Origin: Paenibacillus sp. FSL H8-0332
Lineage (GTDB): Bacteria; Bacillota; Bacilli; Paenibacillales; Paenibacillaceae
DNA: 64,000 bases
Direction of reading: 5' to 3'
Assembly: GCF_037963835.1 (NCBI RefSeq)
Contig: NZ_CP150145.1
Location: 2,790,001 to 2,854,000 of the forward strand
Both the position numbers and the translations under genes were made by a program. Position 1 is the first letter of the stretch. Every line of letters starts with the position of its first letter. A model generated the notes under the pieces. That model saw only the letters and a program-made list of their open reading frames with translations, had not been told where the DNA came from and made no database searches. Of the stretch, positions 50,181 through 59,602 are shown piece by piece.

Positions 50181-51908
50181 ATGAAGCTCCGCCGCAAAAT
50201 CTTGTTCGCTATTATTCTTCTTGTATTCATTCCTGTGATTGTTATGGGGATTGTTACGTATGTGAATTATTCGAATGCCATGGAGAAAAAATCAAGTAAT
50301 TTCTACTGGATCTCCCTGCTGGAGACGGACCGCAAGCTGAAGTTCGCCCTCAGTGAGATTTCATCGATCACCAATTCTGCTATTACACAGCCTGCGATCC
50401 AGCAGTCGCTGAAGCAGCAGAATTTCGTCCTCACCTATGACCGCAAGCAGGAAATCAACAACCTGCTGATTAACCATCCGATGATCACCTCGTTTAGCCT
50501 ATACGGCAAAGACCGGCTGCTGTACCAATACAATGCGCCGATGTCTTTTGCAGATATGCACAAGCAGGTCTGGTTCGGAGCCATGGAGGCTGCCGAAGGG
50601 CGTCCTGTCTGGTCCGGTCCCGGAGAGAACGGCTCGGCCAGCGGCGATAAGCCGGTGCTGGTCCATGCCAGAGTGATTAAGGACTATTATTCGCTGGAGG
50701 ATATCGGCTATCTGGTTGTATACGTGAAGCCGGATCTGCTCGATCAGATTTTCTGGGAGGCTGCGACCCTGAAGAAAGGGGATATTCTGCTGGTCAACAA
50801 GCAGGGCAATATCGTCTTTAACAAGTCCGGGGAGCATATCGGAGAACGGACAGATTTTCCTTTTTTGCAGGAGAATTATAACCAGGAGCAGGACTATTAC
50901 ATTGACAATTATCAAGGGGAGCGTTCTCTGATCACTTTCCTGCCTTCACATAACGCGGACTGGTATCTGGCTGCCATTACGCCGATGAACCTGATCTCCT
51001 CCGAATCGGTCTCCATCCGCAATATTGCGATTATTCTCGGCATGGTGTCTCTGCTGTCGGCCTTCTTGTTCGACCGTTATTTCATCCGCAGGCTCGTCCG
51101 CAGCATTAACAGTGCCGTGAACGGTATGAAGCGGGTCAAGCAGGGGATCTTCACCCCGATTCCGGTTCCGCTGCGGGCCAATGATGAGAGCGATTCCCTG
51201 ATTGACGGCTTCAACCGGATGAGCTCGCAGATCAATGAGCTGATCGATCAGGTTCAGACTGAACAGGGACGCAAAAAGGAAGCGGAGATGCAGGCGCTGA
51301 TGGCCCAGATCAATCCGCATTTTATCTATAATTCACTGGAATCGATTAACTCCATGGCGGTGCTGGCAGGCAACCGGGATATCAGCAAAATGGTCATCTC
51401 GCTCGGCCGGCTGCTGCGGATCAGCATTAGTCAGAATCAGGAGCTGATCCCGCTGCAAATGGAGTTCGAGCATGTCCGCCATTACCTGGATATCCAGAAG
51501 TTCCGGTTCGAGGACAAATTCTCCTATGAGCTGGAGCTGCCCGAGCCGCTGAAATACGTGATGACCCAGAAGCTGATTGTTCAGCCGATTGTGGAGAACG
51601 CTTTGTATCATGCCATTGAGCAGATGGAGGAGCACGGGACGATTACGGTCACCGCTCAGGAGAATGGCAAGGATATTATCATTATTGTGAAGGATAACGG
51701 GCCGGGCTTCGATCTGGAGGTGCTGATGAGCCAGTGGGATAAGGAGCGGAGCAATCCCAAGAAATACAGCGACAGCGGGGTTGGACTGAAAAATGTGCAT
51801 GAGCGCCTGAACATCCGGTTCGGCAATCCCTATGGTATTCTGGTCTGCTCCTCACCAGGCTTCGGATCAGCCATCTGCATCCGGATTCCAAGGATACAGC
51901 CGTCATGA
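50181..51908 (+). CDS. YesM-type sensor histidine kinase
   Basis: This is a 575-residue kinase with an N-terminal membrane helix (ILFAIILLVFIPVIVMGIVTY), an external sensor of about 260 residues and a second helix (IAIILGMVSLLSAFLF). It continues with HAMP, the His_kinase block with His380 in AQINPHFIYNSLESIN, and HATPase_c (VENALYHAI, VKDNGPGFD). ATG 50181 has GGAGGAAGGG upstream; the frame from 50148 would add 11 charged residues. It is followed by a membrane-anchored solute-binding protein and an AraC-type regulator, making a three-part sensing unit. Confidence 0.93.
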   Translation: MKLRRKILFAIILLVFIPVIVMGIVTYVNYSNAMEKKSSNFYWISLLETDRKLKFALSEISSITNSAITQPAIQQSLKQQNFVLTYDRKQEINNLLINHPMITSFSLYGKDRLLYQYNAPMSFADMHKQVWFGAMEAAEGRPVWSGPGENGSASGDKPVLVHARVIKDYYSLEDIGYLVVYVKPDLLDQIFWEAATLKKGDILLVNKQGNIVFNKSGEHIGERTDFPFLQENYNQEQDYYIDNYQGERSLITFLPSHNADWYLAAITPMNLISSESVSIRNIAIILGMVSLLSAFLFDRYFIRRLVRSINSAVNGMKRVKQGIFTPIPVPLRANDESDSLIDGFNRMSSQINELIDQVQTEQGRKKEAEMQALMAQINPHFIYNSLESINSMAVLAGNRDISKMVISLGRLLRISISQNQELIPLQMEFEHVRHYLDIQKFRFEDKFSYELELPEPLKYVMTQKLIVQPIVENALYHAIEQMEEHGTITVTAQENGKDIIIIVKDNGPGFDLEVLMSQWDKERSNPKKYSDSGVGLKNVHERLNIRFGNPYGILVCSSPGFGSAICIRIPRIQPS

Positions 51909-51922
51909 GAGGGAGAAACGAA

Positions 51923-53290
51923 ATGAAGGACCAGCGGCATGTGCTTAGATGGTTGACCAACTGGGGATGGATTCTGCTCTATATTGTACTGATGTCCGGC
52001 GCCGTATGGTTCATTATGCAGGAGGACCGGGAGCAGATTGAGGATACCTCGCCTGAGAAAATCACACTGACCTTCCGGCATTTCTGGATCAAGGAGCATG
52101 ACCGGCCGCTGCTGGCGATCTTCGAGGAGGTGGTGCGCAGCTACCAGGAGAGCCATCCGAATGTGAAGGTGAACTTCGAGGGGCTGGACCAGAATATCCA
52201 CCGGGAGCAGAAGCTGAAGAGTGAGATGGTAACCGGCACGCCGCCTGATATGTTCGTTCTGTTCGGCGGGGCGGAGATTGAGCCTTATGTGCGTTCAGAC
52301 CGGCTGATGGATCTGACCGATTTCACTGTAGAGAACGGTCTCAGCAATCAGTTCAAGGATCTGCATCTCTGGACGTTCAACAAGCATATCTACGGACTGC
52401 CGATTGAGGGCAATGCAGAACCGCTCTATTACAATAAAAAAATCTTCACCAAGCTCGGCATTGACACTCCGAATACGGTGGCCGAGCTGGATGCAGTGAT
52501 GGCGAAGCTGAAGGCAGCGGGGTATATCCCGTTTGCACTGGGGAATGAGGACCGCTGGCCTGCGGGGATATTTGCCCATTATCTGATGGACCGCTACGCC
52601 GGACCGGACCTGATTCAGAAGCTGGTTACGGGCGAGGACATGTCGAGCTTCCAGAATAGCGGCTACCTGGAAGCGTTCCGGCACCTGAACAGATGGGTGG
52701 AGGCAGGCTATTTCAGTGAAGACTCTAACGATACCTCTACTGAGGGGGCGGTCCGCCTGTTCACTGAAGGCAGAGCAGCCATGTATCTGAACGGCAACTG
52801 GGATATCAATTTATTTTCGGGGGACAATGCACCTGACGATTTCCAGAGCCGGGTTGGAGTCATTCCATTCCCTGCGCGGGAGGCCGGGACAGAGCCGTCC
52901 ATCGCCGGAGGGTATACGATCGGTATCGGGCTGTCTTCGAGCCTCACCGGAGCGAAGCGGACAGCGGCCCTGGAACTAATGAAGGGCTTTTATACGAAAG
53001 AGATTCAGACGCGGATTGTCTATGAGGGCCTCCGAATTCCGTCGATGCGGATTGCCTTCGACCCGGATAAGACCGGACCAGTCTTCGCCCAGGTGATGGA
53101 TATGATGGAGGAGAACCAGCAGAGCTTCGTCCCGTATGACAATCTGTTATCGCCTGAAGTGAAGAAGACCTTCCTCAGTGTCATCGAGGAGATGATTGAC
53201 GGAGGGCTGCAGGCGGAGCAGGCTTTGCAGCAGCTGCAGGACGCGTCCAAGCAGTATTGGAATCTGATCCGGAGTTCTTCGGGTCAATAA
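51923..53290 (+). CDS. Membrane-anchored extracellular solute-binding protein between kinase and regulator
   Basis: This is a 455-residue family 1 solute-binding protein. In place of a lipobox, it has a single uncleaved membrane anchor near residues 13-34 (WGWILLYIVLMSGAVWFIMQ). The binding domain includes LTFRHFWIKEHDRPLLAIFEEVV, FVLFGGAEIEPYVRSDRLMDLTDF, GLPIEGNAEPLYYNKKIFTKLG and AAMYLNGNWDINLFSG. ATG 51923 has GAGGGAGA upstream; the frame overlaps the kinase stop if read from 51905. Its place between kinase and regulator suggests it senses the sugar for the kinase rather than feeding the permeases (inference). Confidence 0.88.
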   Translation: MKDQRHVLRWLTNWGWILLYIVLMSGAVWFIMQEDREQIEDTSPEKITLTFRHFWIKEHDRPLLAIFEEVVRSYQESHPNVKVNFEGLDQNIHREQKLKSEMVTGTPPDMFVLFGGAEIEPYVRSDRLMDLTDFTVENGLSNQFKDLHLWTFNKHIYGLPIEGNAEPLYYNKKIFTKLGIDTPNTVAELDAVMAKLKAAGYIPFALGNEDRWPAGIFAHYLMDRYAGPDLIQKLVTGEDMSSFQNSGYLEAFRHLNRWVEAGYFSEDSNDTSTEGAVRLFTEGRAAMYLNGNWDINLFSGDNAPDDFQSRVGVIPFPAREAGTEPSIAGGYTIGIGLSSSLTGAKRTAALELMKGFYTKEIQTRIVYEGLRIPSMRIAFDPDKTGPVFAQVMDMMEENQQSFVPYDNLLSPEVKKTFLSVIEEMIDGGLQAEQALQQLQDASKQYWNLIRSSSGQ

Positions 53291-53308
53291 GCCTGGGGGG
53301 TGTAAGAG

Positions 53309-54904
53309 ATGAAGGAGCAGCAGGAGAAATATAAGGTACTGCTCGTAGATGATGAGCCGATTATACTGCGCAGCCTGAAGGTTGCGATTCCATGGGATGA
53401 GCTGGGCCTGAGCATTGTGGGAGAAGCGAAGAACGGCGAGGCCGCGTTGCAGCAGATTCAGCAGACCGCACCGCACATCATTATCAGTGACATCCGCATG
53501 CCGGTGATTGACGGGATCACACTAATGAAGGAGGTGCTGCCGCGCAGCGCCAAGCTGATCTTCATCTTCATCAGCGGCTACGGGGAGTTCGAATATGCCA
53601 GGGAAGCTCTGCGGCTGGGGGCCTTTGATTATTTGCTGAAGCCGATTGACCATGACGAGCTGGTGGAGATGCTTAAGCGGGCCAGGGAGCGCCTGGACCG
53701 CCAGAAGGAGAACGAGCAGCTGATGCTCTCGGTGCAGACCCTGTCGCTGCTGGCCCGCGAACGCATGCTGGCTGAATTCACGCTGGGCAATCCGCGGCCG
53801 CTCCAACATCTCAAATGGCTGGAGAACAGCGAGCTGGAAGGCGAATACTTCATGGCCGTGGTCCGTCTCGACGACTACGCCGCGCTGACGGCGAAATGGA
53901 GCGCTGAAGAGAAGCATCTGTGGCTGTTTGCCGTGCGCAATATCCTGGAGGAGTGGTCGCTCGAGAACGGGGCGTTGTCCATCTTCCCGTTCTATAACGG
54001 GGAATGGATTCTGCTCTTCCCGGCCAGCCTGAATGACGGCAAGCGGGCACTCGGGGAGCAACTCATTGCCGGGATCAAGCGCTACTCCAAGCTGAACTGC
54101 TCTGTCGGCATCAGCAGAAGCACCAGCGGGATTGATCAGCTTAGCACGGTATACCCGTTAGCCTCCCAGGCTCTGTACCAGCGCTTTTATTCCGGTCAGG
54201 CCGGAGTCTTCCTGGAAGAGGAGACAGCGGCGGCTGGCAACCGTGAGGTGCAGTATCCGAAGGAGCTGGAGCTGTCCTTAATTGAGAGTATCCGCACGTT
54301 GAACCTTGAACGGATGCTGACTCTTTTTGACGAGATGTCCCTCTTCATTGAAGCCCAAAGTCTGCCCCAGCCGCTGGCGGAGCGTCTGATGATTGAGATG
54401 AGTGTGGTGCTGTACCGGCAGTTCGAGCATCTGAATACCCATAATGACTGGTCCATTGAAGGGCTGCTCAGCAAGCTGAACGGACTCGGCACACTGCCGG
54501 ACATGATGAATGTTCTGAAGACCACCTTCCGCGACTGGCTGGAGCAGAGCCATAAGACCGCAGCCCGGGAGGACGGCCGGAGCATCATTGAGAAGGTCAA
54601 ACGGTACATTGAATCCAACTACCATAAGGATCTCAGCATCGAGGAGGTATCCGAGGTGGCCGATCTCAGCATCAGCCATTTCTGCACCCTGTTCAAGCAA
54701 ATCTCCGGCTACACATTCCTCGAATTCGTCACCCACTGCCGGATGGAGAACGCCAAATACATTCTGCGCAGCAGCAATGTGAAGGTCTATCAGGTCGCGC
54801 CGCTGGTCGGCTATCAGGACCCGAGATACTTCACCCAGGTATTCAAAAAAGCGACTGGCAAGACCCCCACAGAGTACCGTGAGGAGCATGTGAAGCAGGC
54901 TTAG
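53309..54904 (+). CDS. YesN-type response regulator with AraC DNA-binding domain
   Basis: This is a 531-residue regulator. The receiver domain has LLVDDEPII, phospho-acceptor Asp61 in IIISDIRMP and the Lys of YLLKP. A middle region of about 290 residues resembles the degenerate GGDEF-like linkers of large YesN proteins (SVGISRSTSGIDQL, YPLASQALYQRFY). The C-terminal AraC domain (VADLSISHFCTLFKQISG, VGYQDPRYFTQVFKKATG) binds DNA. It should activate the ABC genes of this cluster. GGGGGG precedes ATG 53309. Confidence 0.93.
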   Translation: MKEQQEKYKVLLVDDEPIILRSLKVAIPWDELGLSIVGEAKNGEAALQQIQQTAPHIIISDIRMPVIDGITLMKEVLPRSAKLIFIFISGYGEFEYAREALRLGAFDYLLKPIDHDELVEMLKRARERLDRQKENEQLMLSVQTLSLLARERMLAEFTLGNPRPLQHLKWLENSELEGEYFMAVVRLDDYAALTAKWSAEEKHLWLFAVRNILEEWSLENGALSIFPFYNGEWILLFPASLNDGKRALGEQLIAGIKRYSKLNCSVGISRSTSGIDQLSTVYPLASQALYQRFYSGQAGVFLEEETAAAGNREVQYPKELELSLIESIRTLNLERMLTLFDEMSLFIEAQSLPQPLAERLMIEMSVVLYRQFEHLNTHNDWSIEGLLSKLNGLGTLPDMMNVLKTTFRDWLEQSHKTAAREDGRSIIEKVKRYIESNYHKDLSIEEVSEVADLSISHFCTLFKQISGYTFLEFVTHCRMENAKYILRSSNVKVYQVAPLVGYQDPRYFTQVFKKATGKTPTEYREEHVKQA

Positions 54905-54974
54905 CCTTACCAAACCAAGTACAGCAATCTCAACGGAGTACAGAAATATACATAGACAAAAGGTACGTACGTAT

Positions 54975-55004
54975 AAGCGCCTAAGCAACTTAGGTGCTTT
55001 TTTG
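54975..55004 (+). terminator. Rho-independent terminator
   Basis: AAGCGCCTAAG pairs with CTTAGGTGCTT around a 3-base loop, followed by a T run. It ends the kinase-regulator transcript. Confidence 0.85.
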
Positions 55005-55079
55005 TCGTTTGCTGAAAGGGATAAATACCTCTGAATGCGCCGGAAGCGGGCAATACGGGGAGGAATAACCAATAAAAAA

Positions 55080-55173
55080 TAGACAAATCACAATTAAATC
55101 TATAATAAAGTAGACAAAAATAATTAAAGTCTATATATTATTAAACAGATTAGATGTACATCTATTTAGTCTA
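55080..55173. promoter_or_regulatory. AT-rich regulatory region with TAGAC repeats and a 14-bp palindrome
   Basis: TAGAC or its complement GTCTA occurs at 55080, 55111, 55129 and 55169, and TAGATGTACATCTA (55151-55164) is a perfect palindrome. The region directly precedes the MFS gene and looks like a binding array for a repressor not encoded in this window. Confidence 0.55.
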
Positions 55174-55197
55174 TTTTGAACGATGGAGGATGTTAAC

Positions 55198-56409
55198 GTG
55201 TTAAGTAACAAGTATGTACGGATGATTATGCTGTCGAATGTGCTATTGCAGCTCGGGGTGTGGGTGCGGAATTTTGCGATTCTGCTATATGTGACGGAGA
55301 TTACGCAGAATAATCCTTATTATGTCTCGCTCATTTCAGTGGCTGAATACGGTCCGCTCTTTCTGTTTGCCATCATCGGGGGAACCTTCGCAGACCGCTG
55401 GCGGCCCAAACGTACCATGATCGTAAGTGATTTGCTGTCCGCGTGTTCCGTCTTTGTTGTGCTGCTTGTGGTCATGTCAGGCTCCTGGCGGGCTCTGCTG
55501 TTCGCAACGATGGTGTCGGCCATCCTGTCCCAGTTCTCACAGCCTTCGGCGATGAAGCTGCTTAAGCGGCATGTGCCTGAAGAGCAGTTGCAGAGTGTAA
55601 TGGCTATGTTTCAGTCGCTTACGGCGTTCTTCATGGTCATTGGTCCAGTCATCGGCACCTTCATCTATAGTCATTACGGCATTGAGGTCTCGCTTGCGGT
55701 GATGGGCGGGATGTTCCTCGGCTCGGCGCTCATTCTGGTCAAGCTACCCGTTGATCATGAGGAGAAGACCGGACAGACCCGCAGCGGGTTCTTGGCGGAG
55801 ATGATATCCGGACTGAATTATGTGCGTGCAAATCGGGTGCTGAAGAATCTTGGAGTAACCTTTGCCTTCGCCGGGCTTGCCGCCGGACTGGTTCAGCCGC
55901 TAGGCGTCTTCATCATTATGGAGAATCTGGGCAGAGACAAAGGCTTCCTGCAGTGGGTGATGATGGCGAATGGAGGGGCGATGCTGCTCGGCGGAATGTT
56001 TATTATGAGTAAAGGTAAAACTATAAAGCCGCAAACAATGTTATCCCTAGGTCTCTTGGTCAGTGCGGCAGGAACGGTAGGAGTCGGCTGGTCGCATCAC
56101 ACGGCGCTGACGTTGGCGCTCCATACGGTTAGCGGCTTCTTTTACCCTTGTATCCATATTGGGATCAATACCCTGCTGCTTCGTCATACGGAGACTGCCT
56201 ATATGGGCAGGGTGGGCGGCATTATGGGGCCGATGTTCATGGGCTTCATGGTGATCGGAATGTCTGTAGCCGGCTATGCCAAAGGCATGCTCTCCCTATC
56301 CGCCGTCTTCACCGGGAGCGGCGTGCTGTTCCTTATTGCGGTGTTGATCCTGCTGCCGCTGCTCAGATCGAAGGAGGCGGGGAGGCAAGCTCTCCAGAGT
56401 CGACTATGA
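55198..56409 (+). CDS. MFS transporter (drug-efflux type)
   Basis: This 403-residue major facilitator has twelve predicted helices. Family features are the loop GGTFADRWRPKRTMIVSDLLSAC between helices 2 and 3, and FSQPSAMKLLKRHVPEEQLQ, as in the MFS_3/enterobactin-exporter-like group. GTG 55198 is favoured because GGAGG lies 8 bases upstream; the frame from ATG 55183 overlaps that site. The substrate is unknown. Its stop codon lies within the DesR-type palindrome of the next operon. Confidence 0.88.
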   Translation: MLSNKYVRMIMLSNVLLQLGVWVRNFAILLYVTEITQNNPYYVSLISVAEYGPLFLFAIIGGTFADRWRPKRTMIVSDLLSACSVFVVLLVVMSGSWRALLFATMVSAILSQFSQPSAMKLLKRHVPEEQLQSVMAMFQSLTAFFMVIGPVIGTFIYSHYGIEVSLAVMGGMFLGSALILVKLPVDHEEKTGQTRSGFLAEMISGLNYVRANRVLKNLGVTFAFAGLAAGLVQPLGVFIIMENLGRDKGFLQWVMMANGGAMLLGGMFIMSKGKTIKPQTMLSLGLLVSAAGTVGVGWSHHTALTLALHTVSGFFYPCIHIGINTLLLRHTETAYMGRVGGIMGPMFMGFMVIGMSVAGYAKGMLSLSAVFTGSGVLFLIAVLILLPLLRSKEAGRQALQSRL

Positions 56410-56472
56410 CATTTGTCATATATCAGAGTTGATATTTATGACTTACGGGGATGACACTACTTTCTTTATACT
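56405..56472 (+). promoter_or_regulatory. des: Likely DesR-controlled promoter of the desaturase gene
   Basis: TATGACA-TT-TGTCATA (56405-56420) is a palindrome; two more ATGAC half sites follow at 56438 and 56451, 13 bases apart. TATACT (56467-56472) is a good -10 box, but the -35 position has only TTACGG, which fits a promoter that needs an activator. The desK/desR genes follow. Confidence 0.6.
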
Positions 56473-56525
56473 GGAAATATAAGAAGTATCCTTGAATGGA
56501 TGCATCCGAGGAGGAACCGATCCCG

Positions 56526-57593
56526 ATGACCAACAACCAGATACCCCAGCTCTCTACATTGAAGAAAAGCGTAGCTCCTTACGAGAAAACAGACCTCAGC
56601 ACAAGCATAAAACAGCTCATCAATACGCTTGGGCCGCTGGTGCTGCTATGGACCGCCGCTTACTTAAGCTTATCCGTGTCCTATTGGCTGACGCTGTTGT
56701 TCGCTATTCCGGCTGCCGGCTTTGTCATCCGCACCTTTATTATTTTTCATGACTGCTGTCATGGGTCGTTCTTCAAGAACCGCAAGGCCAATGATATTGT
56801 CGGTACCATCACCGGCGTGCTTACCCTGGTCCCTTACCGTCAGTGGAAGCACAGTCATTCGATCCATCACGCCGGAAGCAGCAATCTCGATAAAAGAGGC
56901 ATCGGAGATATCTGGATCATGACAGTGGACGAATATATGGCTGCCAAACCGCTGACGCGCCTGTATTACCGGATCTACCGCAACCCGCTGGTGCTGTTCG
57001 TCATCGGACCGATTGCCGTATTCCTTATCCAGTACCGGTTCAATGCCAAAGGGGCAAGACGCAAGGAACGGATGAATACGTACCTGACCAATGTGTCCCT
57101 TGTTGCTCTATATGCTGCGCTTATTCTGCTCATAGGCTGGCAGGCGTTCCTGCTGGTGCATCTGCCGATTGTGTTCGTATCCGGCTTCCTCGGCATCTGG
57201 CTGTTCTATGTGCAGCACCAGTTCGAACATACCTACTTCGAGCATGATGAGGAGTGGAGCTACGTGAACGCCGCCGTAGAAGGAAGCTCCTATTATAAGC
57301 TGCCGAAGGTACTGCAATGGATTACCGGCAATATCGGATTTCACCATGTGCATCACTTGAGTCCGAAGGTGCCGAATTATAATCTGGAGCTGGCCCACAA
57401 TGCCAGTCCGCCCTTGCAAAAGGCGACCACCATTACACTCAGCACAAGTCTCGAAGCTCTGAAATACCGTCTGTGGGATGAGGAACGCAAGGTCTTTGTC
57501 AGCTTCAAGCAGTTGAAGCAGCGGCTGCGCATGAACGAGCCAGCGTTATCAGAGGGGCTGAAGGTAATCAAACCGGGGTTCCAGAGCGAATAG
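56526..57593 (+). CDS. des: Membrane fatty acid desaturase
   Basis: This 355-residue membrane desaturase carries the three histidine boxes that bind the di-iron centre: HDCCH in FIIFHDCCHGSF, HSHSIHH, and HHVHH in NIGFHHVHHLSP. Four or more membrane helices flank them. In Bacillus the Des enzyme introduces a double bond into membrane phospholipid acyl chains after cold shock, keeping the membrane fluid. GAGGAGGA precedes ATG 56526; the frame from ATG 56496 adds 10 residues and is less likely. DesK/DesR genes follow directly. Confidence 0.94.
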   Translation: MTNNQIPQLSTLKKSVAPYEKTDLSTSIKQLINTLGPLVLLWTAAYLSLSVSYWLTLLFAIPAAGFVIRTFIIFHDCCHGSFFKNRKANDIVGTITGVLTLVPYRQWKHSHSIHHAGSSNLDKRGIGDIWIMTVDEYMAAKPLTRLYYRIYRNPLVLFVIGPIAVFLIQYRFNAKGARRKERMNTYLTNVSLVALYAALILLIGWQAFLLVHLPIVFVSGFLGIWLFYVQHQFEHTYFEHDEEWSYVNAAVEGSSYYKLPKVLQWITGNIGFHHVHHLSPKVPNYNLELAHNASPPLQKATTITLSTSLEALKYRLWDEERKVFVSFKQLKQRLRMNEPALSEGLKVIKPGFQSE

Positions 57594-57611
57594 AAGCAGT
57601 AATACGCCAGA

Positions 57612-57656
57612 AAAGACAGATCCGGAGCCCAGGCTGCCGGGTCTGATCTTTCTTTT
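57612..57656 (+). terminator. Terminator after the desaturase gene
   Basis: CAGATCCGG pairs with CCGGGTCTG (one G-U), and AAAGA pairs with TCTTT beyond a bulged base. TTTTGGGG follows. Confidence 0.7.
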
Positions 57657-57722
57657 GGGGATATCAGCGGGGATGTATGTTAAAATGGGGGTATAAACTT
57701 GCTGGCAAAAAGGATGGCTAAC

Positions 57723-58862
57723 ATGCAGAAGTGGCATCATATTTTTCATAAAAGCACGGGACTGAGCCCTTATGTGTGGGTTGTTTTTTACATTCTTCCC
57801 TTCTATTTCATCTTCCGCTCCTCCTCGGCGAACCGCTGGGTTTACGGGATTCTGATGATTATGGTCTTCTTCGCCTGCTATGTGCTGTCGTTTAAGGCCA
57901 GGGGCTGGGTGGTCTATTTCTGGACCAGCGTGCAGATGGTCGTCTCAATTACGATGACGCTGCTGTTCGGGTACATGTACTTTGCGCTGTTTCTGGCTTT
58001 TTTTATCGGGAATATTCAGAAAAGGACGGCCTTCTTCACCCTCTATCCGATCCATCTGCTGACAACTATTGTAGCGATTAACTATGAGCTGATTATGCGC
58101 AATCCCGTATTCCTCTCGCAGCTGCCGTTCGTGCTCGTCAGTATCATTGCTGTGGTGCTGCTTCCGGTCACAACGTATAACCGCAACAGGCACGATAAGC
58201 TGGAGGAACAGCTGGAGGATGCCCATAAACGGATCTCCGAGCTGGGCATTATGGAAGAGCGTCAGCGGATCTCCCGGGATCTGCATGATACGCTGGGACA
58301 GCGTCTGTCGCTGATCGGACTGAAGAGTGACCTTGCGGGCAAACTGATTACCAAGAATCCGGCGCAGGCGCTGATCGAGATCAACGATGTGCGGGTGACA
58401 GCCCGCAGTGCGCTGAAGGAAGTCCGGGAGATGATTACGCAGATGCGGGGCATCCGGGTTGAAGATGAGCTGGTACGCATCCGGCAACTCCTCCAGGCGG
58501 CGGAGATCGGTTATATGCTGGAGGGTGACCCCGTTCTGACCCAGACCTCGCTGATTACCGAGAACGTGCTGAGCATGTGTATGAAGGAGGCGGTAACCAA
58601 TGTGGTCAAGCATAGCGGGGCCTCGCTCTGCCGGATTCAGATCGAATCCTCGCGGACTGATCTGATTATCAGGGTGAAGGACAACGGCGGAGGGATCGAG
58701 AGAACCAAGCTGTATCACAAGGGGCATGGCCTGCAAGGGATGAGGGAGCGGCTGGAATTCGTCAACGGTTCAATGGAAGTGATCCAGGATCAAGGAACTA
58801 CACTAGTCATTAAGGTGCCGAATGCGTCGCAGCAGCCGGACATGGAGGTGAACGCACAATGA
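57723..58862 (+). CDS. desK: Membrane-fluidity sensor histidine kinase DesK
   Basis: This is a 379-residue kinase with four or five membrane helices in the first 155 residues. The N-terminus (STGLSPYVWVVFYILPFYFIFRSSS) closely follows Bacillus DesK. A cytoplasmic helix leads into the dimerisation block with His188 in SRDLHDTLGQRLSLIG, the same number as in Bacillus, and HATPase_c (NVVKHSGAS, VKDNGGGIE). DesK senses bilayer thickness and phosphorylates DesR in the cold. ATG 57723 is used, with AAAGG upstream; its end overlaps desR by four bases. Confidence 0.95.
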   Translation: MQKWHHIFHKSTGLSPYVWVVFYILPFYFIFRSSSANRWVYGILMIMVFFACYVLSFKARGWVVYFWTSVQMVVSITMTLLFGYMYFALFLAFFIGNIQKRTAFFTLYPIHLLTTIVAINYELIMRNPVFLSQLPFVLVSIIAVVLLPVTTYNRNRHDKLEEQLEDAHKRISELGIMEERQRISRDLHDTLGQRLSLIGLKSDLAGKLITKNPAQALIEINDVRVTARSALKEVREMITQMRGIRVEDELVRIRQLLQAAEIGYMLEGDPVLTQTSLITENVLSMCMKEAVTNVVKHSGASLCRIQIESSRTDLIIRVKDNGGGIERTKLYHKGHGLQGMRERLEFVNGSMEVIQDQGTTLVIKVPNASQQPDMEVNAQ

Positions 58863-59461
58863 TATCCATCGTGATAGCCGAAGACCAGCGGATGCTGCTG
58901 GGAGCCTTATCGGCTCTGCTGGACCTGGAGGATGATATGCAGGTGGTCGGTAAGGCAGGCAACGGGGAAGAGGCCGTGAAGCTGGTGAAGCAGCTGCAGC
59001 CGGATATCTGTATTATGGATATTGAAATGCCCGCCATGACGGGCCTGGAAGCGGCAGAAGCTCTGAAGGGAGAAGGCTGCAAAATCATGATTCTGACCAC
59101 CTTTGCCCGGGCAGGGTATTTCGAACGTGCGGTCAAGGCCGGAGTGGATGCCTATCTGCTCAAGGACAGTCCTAGCGAGGAGCTGGCGCTGTCGATCCGC
59201 AGTGTCATGGACGGCAAACGCATGTACGCGCCGGAGCTGATGGATGAGGCCTATAGTAAGGAAGCGAATCCGCTGACCGAGCGGGAGAAGGAAGTGCTGG
59301 GGCTGATTGCCGACGGCAAGAATACGAAGGAGATCGCCAGCCAGCTCTATATCACCACTGGAACGGTCCGCAACTACATCTCGGTCATTCTGGACAAGCT
59401 GGATGTGGGCAACCGGATCGAGGCGATTACGCGCTTCAAGGAGAAGGGCTGGTTTAAATAA
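58859..59461 (+). CDS. desR: Response regulator DesR
   Basis: This is a 200-residue regulator with a receiver domain (phospho-acceptor Asp54 in CIMDIEMPAMTG, Lys in LLKDSPSEEL) and a LuxR/GerE helix-turn-helix (NPLTEREKEVLGLIADGKNTKEIASQLYITTGTVRNYIS). The ending AITRFKEKGWFK is the same as in Bacillus DesR apart from one residue. Phosphorylated DesR activates the des promoter. It is coupled to desK, with the start overlapping the desK stop. Confidence 0.96.
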   Translation: MISIVIAEDQRMLLGALSALLDLEDDMQVVGKAGNGEEAVKLVKQLQPDICIMDIEMPAMTGLEAAEALKGEGCKIMILTTFARAGYFERAVKAGVDAYLLKDSPSEELALSIRSVMDGKRMYAPELMDEAYSKEANPLTEREKEVLGLIADGKNTKEIASQLYITTGTVRNYISVILDKLDVGNRIEAITRFKEKGWFK

Positions 59462-59483
59462 AATATCCCTGCGGGGAAGCTGG

Positions 59484-59520
59484 AACGGCGGCTGTCTTTA
59501 GGAGGGCCGGCCGTTTTTTT
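59484..59520 (+). terminator. Terminator of the desK-desR transcript
   Basis: AACGGC pairs with GCCGTT in a GC-rich hairpin, followed by seven T residues. Confidence 0.8.
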
Positions 59521-59602
59521 GTTCGACTATAGAGTTTACATAAACCGCTTAGAACGGAGCTTGACTAGAAGCCAATATAGGACTTATCACCCATCTTTCA
59601 TC

